A stretch of 40,400 bases of DNA from Candidatus Bruticola papionis (GCA_002407045.1 DHKB01000040.1:1-40400); one strand, 5' to 3'; positions 16,344-25,074 are shown, counted from the first letter of the stretch. The notes: generated by a model not told the origin, from the letters alone. A program made the numbers and translations.

Positions 16344-17573
16344 ATGGCAAAAATTTTAGTATATTCAGAAGCCAGCCGCAGTCAGATTTACCCTCTCGTT
16401 CCCACATTGCTTAAACTGACTGAAAAAGGCCACAAAGTAATTGTCAAAACCGGACGCCATTGTGTAGAGACCTTGCGCAGATCTGGTTTAGAAGCTTCTC
16501 CTGTATCTGACTATGTGGAATTTTTTCGTCTCGATGACTGGCAATGTGAAAGTTACGAACAATCTTTAAGCAAGCTTATCGAATATTTAATTCGTCGTTC
16601 TCGTTTCGACTTTAACGATTTTGCCGCAGCTTTGCGTTACGATAGTCCAGATCTGATAATTGTGAACGCTAGTTGTCTGGGGGCAGCGGCCGGAGCTATG
16701 GCTTCAAAATTGCCTATGGTTAGTTGGAGCGCCGATTTAGTCCCCTTTCCTGCCCAAGGTATTCCCTTGTTTGGCCCCGGCTTACCATATTCACAAGGTG
16801 CTTTTGGAGCTATAAAAAACTGGGCTCGCTCTGGTTCGGTTCAAAAGTGCTTTGAAAGTGAATTAGACTCTTTTAACGATTTTCTTTTGAAACTTGGCAT
16901 TCTTCCCTTGCGGGATATGCAAGCCTGGTGCTCGCAATTGCCTAACTTCCTCTACTTTACTTCCGAGCCTTTTGAATATCCGCGCCCCTGGCCGAGTAAT
17001 GTCAATTTAGTAGGCCCTTGCCATTGGGAGCCATCCATAGACTCAGAACCGCCAATAGTTAACGACTCGCGTCAGCTTATTTTGGTTAGCTTAGGTTGTT
17101 CATACCAAGACAATGGCTATTTGCTGAAGCAAACCGTAGCCGCTATGCCTTCCAATAGCTATCAAGTAGTGGCCACTACTTGCAGTGTTCTTCTAGATGA
17201 ATTTAAAAACATGGATGAAGCTGTAATTACCCGCTTTGCCTCTCACAACAAGATTTTACAAAAAGCTTCTTGTGCAGTTTGCTGCGGAGGCTTAGGCTTT
17301 GTGCAAAAAGCTTTAGCTCATGGAGTACCTGTTTGTGTAGTTCCCCAGGTACGCTCTCAATTCGAAGTAGCTCAGCGCGTCTTAAATTCCAATGTTGGTA
17401 CTACTCTTGACGCTAAAAAGATTACTCCTAGTTCCTTAAATTCCGCTATTCGCAAGGCTATAGACAAGCGTCGCAAAGTTCAGGAAATGGCCAATGTTTT
17501 CAGCGATGCCGAAACTAGCGATAAATGCGTACATATTATCGAAAATATTTTGGCACAAAGTCAAAATAGTTAG
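16344..17573 (+). CDS. UGT/MGT-like glycosyltransferase (GT1 family)
   Basis: 409 residues with the GT-B layout of macrolide glycosyltransferases. The N-terminal Rossmann half has YPLVPTLLKLTEKGHKVIVKT. The nucleotide-sugar half has a donor-site motif near 310-340 (CCGGLGFVQKALAHGVP, then VVPQVRSQFEVAQRV). Normally the motif starts with His (HCGG or HGG) and ends with DQ; here these are C314 (after C313) and SQ. The fold is clear, but donor choice may be atypical. The acceptor is unknown. AAGGAGAGG lies just before ATG 16344. It is first in a close run with the cyclodeaminase and folD (30 and 13 base gaps). The 254-base leader contains a GCCTTAA/TTAAGGC hairpin (16104-16122) and a weaker GGGTT/AACCC stem, but no recognised riboswitch. 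Confidence 0.85.
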   Translation: MAKILVYSEASRSQIYPLVPTLLKLTEKGHKVIVKTGRHCVETLRRSGLEASPVSDYVEFFRLDDWQCESYEQSLSKLIEYLIRRSRFDFNDFAAALRYDSPDLIIVNASCLGAAAGAMASKLPMVSWSADLVPFPAQGIPLFGPGLPYSQGAFGAIKNWARSGSVQKCFESELDSFNDFLLKLGILPLRDMQAWCSQLPNFLYFTSEPFEYPRPWPSNVNLVGPCHWEPSIDSEPPIVNDSRQLILVSLGCSYQDNGYLLKQTVAAMPSNSYQVVATTCSVLLDEFKNMDEAVITRFASHNKILQKASCAVCCGGLGFVQKALAHGVPVCVVPQVRSQFEVAQRVLNSNVGTTLDAKKITPSSLNSAIRKAIDKRRKVQEMANVFSDAETSDKCVHIIENILAQSQNS

Positions 17574-17603
17574 TTTTTATAATAAAAGAGAATTTACAAC
17601 CTA

Positions 17604-18236
17604 ATGGACTTTAAGAATACTAATTGTCAAGATTTTTTGGATATGCTGGCTTCCAAAGCTCCCGTACCAGGAGGCGGAGGGGCTTGCGCTCTAGTAGGAG
17701 CGCTGGGAATAGCCTTAGGCCACATGACCGGAGCTCTAACTGAAGGCAAAAAGAGATATATCGAGTTTGCACCAGAACTTAAGTTATTGCAAACAGAATT
17801 ACAACAATTGCAAGAAGAGCTAATCGAGTTGATAGATAAAGACGCTCAAGCTTTCGAACCTCTGGCGGCAGCTTATCGACTTCCCAAAGATACTGAAAAA
17901 GAAAGATTACACAAGGAAGCTGTTATGGAAAAAGCTCTTTACTCGGCCAGTTTAGCTCCTCTACGCATTATGGAAAAATGCAGCCGTGCTGTAGAGATAT
18001 TGGAAATTATGGCCCGTAAAGGCTCACGCTTAGCTATAAGCGACGCCGCTTCGGGTGCTTCTTTTTGTCGAGCAGCTTTAGAAGCTGCCGCTTTAAATGT
18101 TTTTATCAATACTAAAGCTATGACAAATAGGATAAATGCTCAAGAATTAAATAAACAGGCTGACATTATTCTCAATGAGTATTTGCCTCGAGCCGAAGCT
18201 GTTTACAGTCAGATAGCCAAGCAACTGAGAAGTTAA
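17604..18236 (+). CDS. Cyclodeaminase/cyclohydrolase (FTCD C-domain, FchA-like)
   Basis: 210 residues, all helical, matching the cyclodeaminase domain of formiminotransferase-cyclodeaminase. APVPGGGGACALVGALG (19-35) is the folate-binding PxPGGG signature. The formiminotransferase half is absent, as in free-standing FchA, which hydrolyses 5,10-methenyl-THF to 10-formyl-THF in the cytoplasm. FolD follows 13 bases later and lacks the lysine needed for its own cyclohydrolase step, so this protein is a good candidate to supply that activity. Deamination of 5-formimino-THF is the alternative. The ribosome site is weak (AAGAGAA). Confidence 0.88.
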   Translation: MDFKNTNCQDFLDMLASKAPVPGGGGACALVGALGIALGHMTGALTEGKKRYIEFAPELKLLQTELQQLQEELIELIDKDAQAFEPLAAAYRLPKDTEKERLHKEAVMEKALYSASLAPLRIMEKCSRAVEILEIMARKGSRLAISDAASGASFCRAALEAAALNVFINTKAMTNRINAQELNKQADIILNEYLPRAEAVYSQIAKQLRS

Positions 18237-18249
18237 GCGAGGTTCCTTT

Positions 18250-19107
18250 GTGCCTTTAATTTTAGACGGAAAAATTATTACCAGAGAAATAGCCGAACAT
18301 TTAAACGTAGAAGCCCAGCAGTTACAACACAATGGCATAGAGCCTATGTTGGTAACTGTGCGCTTAGGCGAACGTGAAGACGACATTGCCTATGAAAGAG
18401 CAGCTTCCAAACGCTGCCTTTCTGTGGGTATTAAAGTACGCAATATCGTGCTGTCAGCCACTACCGAACAAGAAGATCTACTTGAGCAAATACGCATTCT
18501 CAACAACGATCCGAAAGTGCACGGAATCCTCATTTTTATGCCTTTGCCTGCCCATATAGACAGAAATGCGGTCTGCGCTACTTTAGATCCACATAAAGAT
18601 TGCGACGGAATTACACCAACTTCCCAAGTTGGAGTGTATACTGGTCAACCCCGAATGGGCTTTCCCCCTTGCACAGCTCAAGCTTGTATGGAAATTATTA
18701 AATACTACGGCTTCAATATCGAAGGTAAAAATGCCGTCGTGCTGGGCAGAAGTCAAATTGTAGGTAAACCGGCGGCTATGTTACTTTTGGAAGAAAATGC
18801 CACCGTTACTATATGTCACAGCTATAGCCAAGAAGCTTTTGCTCTAGCTCAGAAAGCCGACTTGCTGATTGCGGCAGTGGGTAAGCCTGATTTGGTAGAC
18901 AAAAAATATTTACATCCAGGACAAATCGTTATCGATGTAGGTACAAGCGTAGATGCTCAAGGAAAACTCTGCGGTGATGTTTGCTGGGAAGACGCCCAAG
19001 TTGTGCAAGCCGTTACACCAGTTCCCGGCGGCGTAGGCGCCGTTACCAACGTTATTTTGGCTAAACACGTTATTCAGGCTGCCCAGATAGCTTCACGTCA
19101 AGCTTAA
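18250..19107 (+). CDS. folD: Methylene-tetrahydrofolate dehydrogenase FolD, cyclohydrolase lysine absent
   Basis: 285 residues, GTG start preceded by GCGAGG. FolD oxidises 5,10-methylene-THF with NADP and usually also opens methenyl-THF to 10-formyl-THF. The NADP-binding loop GRSQIVGKPAAMLL, the substrate loop KDCDGITPTSQVG and TPVPGGVGAVT are present. In the active-site helix, E. coli has Y50-VAS-K54-RKAC; here it reads Y48-ERA-A52-SKRC. Tyr and Cys align without gaps, so the catalytic Lys is Ala. Related clostridial FolD proteins, as I recall, share this pattern and also sit next to an FchA-like gene. The protein is therefore probably a dehydrogenase alone, working with the product of the preceding gene. 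Confidence 0.93.
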   Translation: MPLILDGKIITREIAEHLNVEAQQLQHNGIEPMLVTVRLGEREDDIAYERAASKRCLSVGIKVRNIVLSATTEQEDLLEQIRILNNDPKVHGILIFMPLPAHIDRNAVCATLDPHKDCDGITPTSQVGVYTGQPRMGFPPCTAQACMEIIKYYGFNIEGKNAVVLGRSQIVGKPAAMLLLEENATVTICHSYSQEAFALAQKADLLIAAVGKPDLVDKKYLHPGQIVIDVGTSVDAQGKLCGDVCWEDAQVVQAVTPVPGGVGAVTNVILAKHVIQAAQIASRQA

Positions 19108-19160
19108 AAAGTTTTTAGGCAGCAACAAAAGGTGCAATATATGGTGGCCAATAAGCTTTT

Positions 19161-19220
19161 CCCCAAGAAAGAAAGTAGCTATTTGGCAACTTCATGCTTA
19201 TTAGCTACTTCATTTTGGGG
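19161..19220. terminator. Nested hairpin between convergent folD and AIM24 genes
   Basis: AAGTAGCTA (19173-19181) pairs with TAGCTACTT (19202-19210), and an outer CCCCAA (19161-19166) pairs with TTGGGG (19215-19220). It overlaps the last codons of the AIM24 gene. Neither side has a good T run, so intrinsic termination is not certain; it may protect 3' ends. Confidence 0.4.
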
Positions 19221-20113
19221 TACATATATTCTTCATCACCATGAATAGCTACAAAGCCGCCACCAGTAAACATAATTTGCATAATATCAGCTACGCCGCG
19301 GTTCATTAAGTTCATACGACTGACGTCGGCTTGCACTTTAAGCTCGGCTCTACCACTCCAAGCCAAGGCTTTTATGGGCAAGCAAGTAAGCGGATCTTCA
19401 GTACTACAAGGCAAAGCAACCGGCCAGCCGCAAGAGCAAAAAGCTACCCAACCGTGCCCTTCCAAGCGCAAAGAATACATGCCGCCCACAGCTAAACCGG
19501 CCGCGTTGCCAATCATTTGCACCTTATGCTCCAAACTATCCTCAAAAGCCAGAACAGCCGCCCCTTGCAAATTGAGAACTTCGTTGTCTAAGTAAACAAA
19601 GAAGATCCGGTGAACGCCATTAGCTAAATAAACACGTCCTTGTCCTTGAGCTACGGCAAAAACCGAAGTTTCGCCAGTAAAAGCTTTATACAAAAATAAG
19701 CTTAAGCTTTCATTTAGTAACTCTGGATCTCTAGCAAATTTTAGTTGTCCTTGGTAGGCAGCAATAGCAACTGGGCGCAGCCAAATCAAGCCGTCAACTT
19801 CGGCTTGCATCATTGATTCATTGAGAAGGCGAAAAGGACAAGCTGATATTGGGCGCTTAGCTCTTTCGCGGGCTAATTCCGCCAAGTAAGGGTTATGAAG
19901 AGCATTTTCTTCCTTGGCGGAAGTATTTTCAATTGCAATCTTATCCGCTGCCTCTGCGCCTAATCTAGAATCGGTTTCTTCAGCTCGAAGCTGCGATTCG
20001 GAAATAAGCACCGAGGTACTCTTTACACGAGTGCAAGCAAAAAAACTACGCACACTCTCAAACTTATACTCCATTGGAGCCAAAAGCGACGGATAAGCTT
20101 GACAATCATTCAT
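19205..20113 (-). CDS. AIM24-family protein
   Basis: 302 residues. From about residue 100 it matches the AIM24 (TRAP-like beta-barrel) family: repeated short beta strands with turns such as GQGRVYLANG and a GGGFVAIHGDEEY-type end. The first 95 residues or so are a polar, Ala/Glu-rich extension (RLGAEAADKIAIENTSAKEE) not usual for the family. Bacterial members have no settled function; the yeast namesake is a mitochondrial protein. The start is five bases after the prfC stop, without its own clear ribosome site, so it is probably cotranscribed and translationally coupled with prfC. Confidence 0.75.
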   Translation of the reverse strand: MNDCQAYPSLLAPMEYKFESVRSFFACTRVKSTSVLISESQLRAEETDSRLGAEAADKIAIENTSAKEENALHNPYLAELARERAKRPISACPFRLLNESMMQAEVDGLIWLRPVAIAAYQGQLKFARDPELLNESLSLFLYKAFTGETSVFAVAQGQGRVYLANGVHRIFFVYLDNEVLNLQGAAVLAFEDSLEHKVQMIGNAAGLAVGGMYSLRLEGHGWVAFCSCGWPVALPCSTEDPLTCLPIKALAWSGRAELKVQADVSRMNLMNRGVADIMQIMFTGGGFVAIHGDEEYMYPKMK

Positions 20114-20118
20114 AGCAA

Positions 20119-21774
20119 TTAGCGAGGACTCACAGATAAAAATTGCAACTTAGGATTTCTCTCAGCCGTATAGTCCAAGTCCCATTCAGAAGGGAAAAGA
20201 CAAACTAAGCGATTATTTCCGTCAGCTACTTTTAAAGCCAAACGCGAAGGTTCAAAAGTTTCCAAATCTTCTGGAGTACCAACAACCCATCTGGCCAAGC
20301 GGAAAGACATAGGCTCAAACCTAGCTTCTACACCATAGTCAGTCTTTAAACGATGAGCCACTACTTCAAATTGCAATTGACCTACAGCTCCCATAATAGG
20401 CATACGGGTGCTCTCTTCCGGCGGCCAGAAAATTTGAATGGCTCCCTCACGTTGTAAAAGATCCAAAGCTTTATTAAATTGTTTGCGTCGAGAGGGATCG
20501 TCGACAATCACACGGCAAAAATGCTCCGGCGGGAATAAAGGAATAGGATCATAATGTACATCCTCTCCCTCAACTAATGTGTCTCCCAAGACAAGTTCGC
20601 CAGAGTTAACTAAACCAACAACATCTCCAGGGAAAGCTTCGTCTACAGTTTCACGCTCTTGAGCAAATAAACGCTGAGGATAAGTTAAACGAATTACTTC
20701 GCCAGTGCGAGCACAGTGCACTTTCATGCCGCGTTCAAAACGGCCCGTACAAATGCGCAAGAAAGCTACACGGTCGCGATGACGAGGGTTCATATCCGCT
20801 TGAATTTTAAATACAAAACCGGAAAAAGATGGAGTTTCCGGAGGGATAAGTCCCTTGTCGCTATTTCTAGCTGGCGGAGAGGGAACCATATCAATAAACT
20901 GATCTAAGAAGAGTTGCACACCAAAGTTGGTTAAAGCACTGCCAAAGAAGACGGGCGTAATTTCACCGCGATAGAAAGCTTCCTTATCAAACTCTTCGCC
21001 AGCCAGCTGCAAAAGCTCGATCTCTTCACTGAAATTCTGGAAAATATCAGAAGGGACTAAAGAAGCTACTTCTTCAGAGTGAGGATCGACTACCTTAACT
21101 TCAGCTTTACGAGCACCGTGATCGCGTCTTTCAAAAAGATGTAAACGACCAGTAGAAGGCTCAAATACGCCTTTAAAATGCTCGCCACTACCCAAAGGCC
21201 AATTCATAGGCACGGTGTGCACATTGAGCACTCGCTCAATTTCGCCAGTAAGTTCCAAAGGATCCAAACTTGGACGGTCGAGCTTGTTGATAAAAGTTAC
21301 CATAGGAATATGGCGACGCTTACATACTTCGAAAAGCTTGAGAGTTTGGGCCTCAATACCTTTAGCAGCATCGAGAACCATAATAACGCTATCCACAGCC
21401 AAAAGAGTACGGTAAGTATCTTCACTAAAATCCTGGTGACCGGGAGTATCCAACAAATTGAGCAAATGGTCATTATATTCGAAGCTCAAAACTGTGGAAC
21501 TAACAGAAATACCGCGTTGCTTTTCAATTTCCATAAAGTCGGAAGCGGCGCTGGTCTGAGAGCGACGAGCTCTGACTACACCAGCTAAATTGACAGCACC
21601 TCCGTAAAGGAGCAATTTTTCTGTAAGAGTGGTCTTACCAGCGTCAGGGTGAGAAATAATAGCAAAAGTTCGTCTTCTGCGAATTTCTTTTTCTATGCGC
21701 TCATCGACAGCAATCGCCGGAGCAGCACCCTGTTCATTGTCAACTACTCCAACATTTGTTTGTGTATTATCCAT
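20119..21774 (-). CDS. prfC: Peptide chain release factor 3
   Basis: 551 residues, close to the usual 530 with a short N-terminal extension. RF3 is a GTPase that removes RF1 or RF2 from the ribosome after peptide release. G1 is SHPDAGKTTL (41-50), G3 is DTPGHQDF (109-116) and G4 is NKLD (163-166). RGISVSSTVLSFEY is the RF3 form of switch 1, and QLQFEVVAHRL in the C-terminal part is an RF3 hallmark that separates it from EF-G. The AIM24 gene follows directly. Upstream, a hairpin at 21856-21886 separates it from the GspF gene. Confidence 0.96.
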   Translation of the reverse strand: MDNTQTNVGVVDNEQGAAPAIAVDERIEKEIRRRRTFAIISHPDAGKTTLTEKLLLYGGAVNLAGVVRARRSQTSAASDFMEIEKQRGISVSSTVLSFEYNDHLLNLLDTPGHQDFSEDTYRTLLAVDSVIMVLDAAKGIEAQTLKLFEVCKRRHIPMVTFINKLDRPSLDPLELTGEIERVLNVHTVPMNWPLGSGEHFKGVFEPSTGRLHLFERRDHGARKAEVKVVDPHSEEVASLVPSDIFQNFSEEIELLQLAGEEFDKEAFYRGEITPVFFGSALTNFGVQLFLDQFIDMVPSPPARNSDKGLIPPETPSFSGFVFKIQADMNPRHRDRVAFLRICTGRFERGMKVHCARTGEVIRLTYPQRLFAQERETVDEAFPGDVVGLVNSGELVLGDTLVEGEDVHYDPIPLFPPEHFCRVIVDDPSRRKQFNKALDLLQREGAIQIFWPPEESTRMPIMGAVGQLQFEVVAHRLKTDYGVEARFEPMSFRLARWVVGTPEDLETFEPSRLALKVADGNNRLVCLFPSEWDLDYTAERNPKLQFLSVSPR

Positions 21775-21855
21775 ATTTTCCTCATTTTAATAGCGCCTCA
21801 AAGCGCTTCAGTTGATGTGTCAGAAATTTTTATTAAAGCCCCTAGCAACGAAGGA

Positions 21856-21886
21856 AGCCGTCCCCAGCGATAAGCTGACGACGGCT
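21856..21886 (-). terminator. Hairpin after the GspF gene, no T run
   Basis: AGCCGTC (21856-21862) pairs with GACGGCT (21880-21886), and inside it CAGC (21865-21868) pairs with GCTG (21874-21877). That makes an 11-pair helix with a 2x2 internal loop. It follows the stop of the gene ending at 21906 but lacks a downstream T run, so it may be a weak terminator or a 3'-end stabiliser. Confidence 0.4.
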
Positions 21887-21905
21887 CCATACTAAGGCTT
21901 AAATT

Positions 21906-23123
21906 TTAGAATTTGCCCACCAAATCGTAAACGGGCAAGAATACAGCCAGCAAGACATAACCTACAACAATACCCATGAAGAAGATCATAATAGGCTCAA
22001 GCATGGAAGTGAGGGCTTCCAATACGTGTTCAACTTCCAAATCGTAGAAGTCGGCCAACTTGTCAAGCAAAGTTGGCAAGTTACCAGTCTCTTCACCTAC
22101 AGCAATCATTTGATAAAGCATAGGCGGGAAAATTTTGTATTTCTTAATAGGTTCGGAAAGGCGCATACCTTGTTTCAAACCCATTTGTACTTCCAGAAGA
22201 ATATCACCAATAACGGAGTTACCTACAGCCTTACTGACAATTTCCAAAGAGTGAACTACAGGTACACCGCTGGCGATCAAAGTACCCAAAGTACGGCAAA
22301 AACGTGAAAGAGCCACCTTTTGAATAACCGGACCCAACAGAGGCATATCTAACATCATGCCATCGAGAGCGCGTTTGCCCTTTTCAGTACGAACATACTG
22401 ACCGATAAAGTAAGAAACTAAACCAATAACGGCCAAAGTGCTGACGACTACAAAAGGATTGGTAGCCATCTTGGTAATCCAAATAAGGCTGCGAGTAATG
22501 GCCGGAAGTTGAACGTCGATGCCTTCAAACAGAGCTACGAAGGTAGGGAATACGTAATTGACCAATACGAAAGTAACTAAGCAGCAAGCACCAAATACAA
22601 CCAAAGGATAGGTAGTGGCTGAAGATACTTTAGCGCGTAAGCGGACTTCGCGTTCAAGCAAGTTGGCCAGACGTTCCATAATGTCGCCCATGGAACCAGA
22701 CATCTCTCCAGCTCGAACCATAGCGATATAAAGCTGGTCGAACACCAAAGGATGCTTACTCATAGACTTAGCCAGCGTATAGCCCATGCGAATATCATCA
22801 TGAACTTCACGTACAGCACGACTCAACGGCCCGTTGAGAGTTTGACGACCCAAACCGTCTAAACTTCGCACGGTAGAAATACCGGAGTTAAAGAGCACAG
22901 CAAACTGCCTAGTGAAGATAGCCAGAGCATACAAATCGGCTCTCTCAAAGCGAGCAGTCAAATCCTTAATGATACGAGTGGGATCGCGACGCTCTTTAAT
23001 AGTCGTTACGGTATAACGAATATTACGCAGGTCACGGATAACGGCTTGCTTGTCGGGAGCTTCTACAGTTCCGTCGACACTCCGTCCTCTTGAGTCTACT
23101 GCAGTATAATCAAAAACCGGCAT
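21906..23123 (-). CDS. GspF/PilC-family inner-membrane platform protein
   Basis: 405 residues from ATG 23123 (MPVFDYTAVDSRGRSVDG), the typical start of the family. The open frame reaches 23159, but the extra 12 residues are not typical. Two T2SSF domains are visible: the first (ALAIFTRQFAVLFNSGI...) and the second (LSRFCRTLGTLIASGVPVV). Three membrane segments are at VFGACCLVTFVLVNYVF, VVVSTLAVIGLVSYFIG and the C-terminal IMIFFMGIVVGYVLLAVF. Such proteins form the platform for pseudopilus or type IV pilus assembly. No pilin, ATPase or secretin gene lies in the window, so the rest of the machine must be elsewhere. Confidence 0.93.
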   Translation of the reverse strand: MPVFDYTAVDSRGRSVDGTVEAPDKQAVIRDLRNIRYTVTTIKERRDPTRIIKDLTARFERADLYALAIFTRQFAVLFNSGISTVRSLDGLGRQTLNGPLSRAVREVHDDIRMGYTLAKSMSKHPLVFDQLYIAMVRAGEMSGSMGDIMERLANLLEREVRLRAKVSSATTYPLVVFGACCLVTFVLVNYVFPTFVALFEGIDVQLPAITRSLIWITKMATNPFVVVSTLAVIGLVSYFIGQYVRTEKGKRALDGMMLDMPLLGPVIQKVALSRFCRTLGTLIASGVPVVHSLEIVSKAVGNSVIGDILLEVQMGLKQGMRLSEPIKKYKIFPPMLYQMIAVGEETGNLPTLLDKLADFYDLEVEHVLEALTSMLEPIMIFFMGIVVGYVLLAVFLPVYDLVGKF

Positions 23124-23388
23124 AGCGCTGATTATTCTCCAATTCTCCGGCACCGACACTGAGCTCTAAAAAAACCGGCGCCAACTCTACTCTATTGCTA
23201 AAAAAGCCTTTCTTTCTTCTACATACCTGCCTTTTCCCCTAGTAGCACCGACACAAAATTAGTCCCTTATATTTCTTCCGAAGTTTAGAAAGGCCCCAAC
23301 TAAAAATACGACCAAAAACTTAGGAAGTGTCGCTAGAGGGACGGCTTTAGCAGGGCCAGCAACATCTAAAGCGAACAGGCTTGGCACT

Positions 23389-24663
23389 ATGAGATTAGAT
23401 AAATCCGAGAGAGTTTACTCTCAACTGACTTCCATTATTCCCGGCGGCGTCAACAGTCCGTTCCGCGGTTTTAACCAAGTTGGAGGCTTCCCTCCCATTA
23501 TTGCTAAGGGTGTGGGCAGCCAAGTCTACGATATCGATGGCAATTGTTATTTAGATCTTTGCTGCGGTTGGGGCCCGTTGCTTTTCGGTCATTGCCATCC
23601 TCACATTGTTGAAGCCGTTAAGAGTGCTGCCGAACGCGGTACTTTGTTTGGCGCTTCCACCGAAGGTGAGCTGAAATTGGCTCAAATGGTTCGCGAAGCT
23701 TATCCTTCTATGGAGATGTTACGCTTCGTCAATTCTGGTGCCGAAGCCGTCAATTCTGCTTTGCGCGTAGCTCGCTCTGTCACTCGCCGTCCGCGCATTA
23801 TGAAGTTTGAAGGTTGCTATCACGGCCACGTTGAGTGCTTAGATTCAGTAGGTATCGAAGCTGAAGAAAACGGAGGCCCCTTGGCTTTAGGCGCTTCTCC
23901 CGGAGCTGCTGCCGAAACCGTAGTTGCCGACTTTAACGATTTAGAAAAAGTAAAAGCTTTATTTGAGCAATATCCTGGCGAAATCGCTGCCGCTATCTTA
24001 GAACCTGTAACTGGCTCTATGGGAGTTATCGCCCCTGAGCCCGGCTTCCTCGAAGGTGTGCGCGATCTCTGTCACGCTCACGGGGCTCTCTTTATTTTAG
24101 ACGAAGTTCTTACCGGTTTCCGTTTAGCTAAAGGCGGCGCCCAAGAGCGCTTCCACATTGCTGCTGACCTCACTTGTTTAGGAAAAGCTATTTCCGGCGG
24201 TTTGGCCATGGGCGCTTACGGCGGTAAGGCCGAATATATGAAGAGCGTTTCCCCTACCGGCCCAATCTATCAAGCTGGTACTTATTGCGGCAACCCTATA
24301 AGCGTCTATGGCGCTATTGCCGAATTGGAATTGGCCTTCCAACCCGGAGTTTATGAGCGTTTGGAAACTCTCTCCAATCGTTTGGTCAACGGCCTCAAGG
24401 AAGTTGGTGGCATGTTAGTCCAGAGCGTTGGTTCTATGTTCTTTATCGCTTTTGGTCCCAAACAAGTGCGCAACTACCAAGATAGTACCCAATTCGATTA
24501 TGAGACCTTTGCCAAATTCTTCCATGCTATGCTGGACGAAGGCATCTACCTCCCGCCGTCCACAACCGACGCCGCTTGCATTTCCGCTGTTCATACCGAA
24601 GCGGAAATTGATCGCGTAATCGAAACGGCCGACCGTGTGATCAAAAAACTCAAGTTAAAGTAA
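23389..24663 (+). CDS. hemL: Glutamate-1-semialdehyde 2,1-aminomutase
   Basis: 424 residues, the standard length. This PLP enzyme turns glutamate-1-semialdehyde into 5-aminolevulinate, the second step of the C5 route to haem. The start SIIPGGVNSPFRGFNQVGG is characteristic. RFVNSGAEAVNSALRVAR and GCYHGHVE are the cofactor pocket, and K266 in CLGKAISGGL binds PLP. Its codon use is more C-ending than neighbours such as mfd, which suggests stronger expression. ATG 23389 has no strong ribosome site. It appears monocistronic: the 229-base gap upstream shows nothing specific, and a hairpin follows. Confidence 0.97.
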   Translation: MRLDKSERVYSQLTSIIPGGVNSPFRGFNQVGGFPPIIAKGVGSQVYDIDGNCYLDLCCGWGPLLFGHCHPHIVEAVKSAAERGTLFGASTEGELKLAQMVREAYPSMEMLRFVNSGAEAVNSALRVARSVTRRPRIMKFEGCYHGHVECLDSVGIEAEENGGPLALGASPGAAAETVVADFNDLEKVKALFEQYPGEIAAAILEPVTGSMGVIAPEPGFLEGVRDLCHAHGALFILDEVLTGFRLAKGGAQERFHIAADLTCLGKAISGGLAMGAYGGKAEYMKSVSPTGPIYQAGTYCGNPISVYGAIAELELAFQPGVYERLETLSNRLVNGLKEVGGMLVQSVGSMFFIAFGPKQVRNYQDSTQFDYETFAKFFHAMLDEGIYLPPSTTDAACISAVHTEAEIDRVIETADRVIKKLKLK

Positions 24664-24684
24664 TTCACACCGTAAAAAAAGACG

Positions 24685-24741
24685 CAGCCCTCTCACCCGG
24701 TTCAAGTCATATAAGGCTAAGCTGAGCAAGAGGGCTGTTTT
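24685..24741 (+). terminator. Terminator or attenuator after hemL
   Basis: CAGCCCTCT (24685-24693) pairs perfectly with AGAGGGCTG (24729-24737), followed by only four T and then the GGAAGGAGC ribosome site of the next gene. Its position immediately before a strong ribosome site makes partial readthrough plausible. Confidence 0.55.
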
Positions 24742-24756
24742 GGAAGGAGCATTTTT

Positions 24757-25074
24757 ATGGCTAACGGCTTTTTTAGCGCCACCGGTGACATTATGAAAGG
24801 TTTAGCCGACGCAGCGGCCAAGAAACGTGACGAACTGGTCAGCTCGGCCGAAACCAGGTTAAAAATAGAACGCCTCAAGTCGGAAGTACGCACTTTGCGC
24901 CAAGAAAAAGATAGCCTTTTAAACGCTCTGGCCCTGAAAGTTTACGAAGGCTACGTCAAAGGCGAAGTTAAAGATCCCAATTTGCAGGCAACTTGTCAAA
25001 ATATTCAGCTCAAACAATGGGAAATAGATGAAAAGTGGGCGGAGATCAATCGTGTCAAATCAAGTAATACCTAA
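24757..25074 (+). CDS. Small coiled-coil protein of unknown function
   Basis: 105 residues, soluble, with a long charged helix (about 17-60, ETRLKIERLKSEVRTLRQEK) and a second helical region (CQNIQLKQWEIDEKWAEINR). There is no membrane segment or enzyme motif. An AAGGAGC site eight bases before ATG 24757 supports translation. Its last 23 bases overlap the GTG start of rdgB, so the two are coupled. The length and register suggest a dimeric coiled coil. I recognise no family. Confidence 0.75.
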   Translation: MANGFFSATGDIMKGLADAAAKKRDELVSSAETRLKIERLKSEVRTLRQEKDSLLNALALKVYEGYVKGEVKDPNLQATCQNIQLKQWEIDEKWAEINRVKSSNT

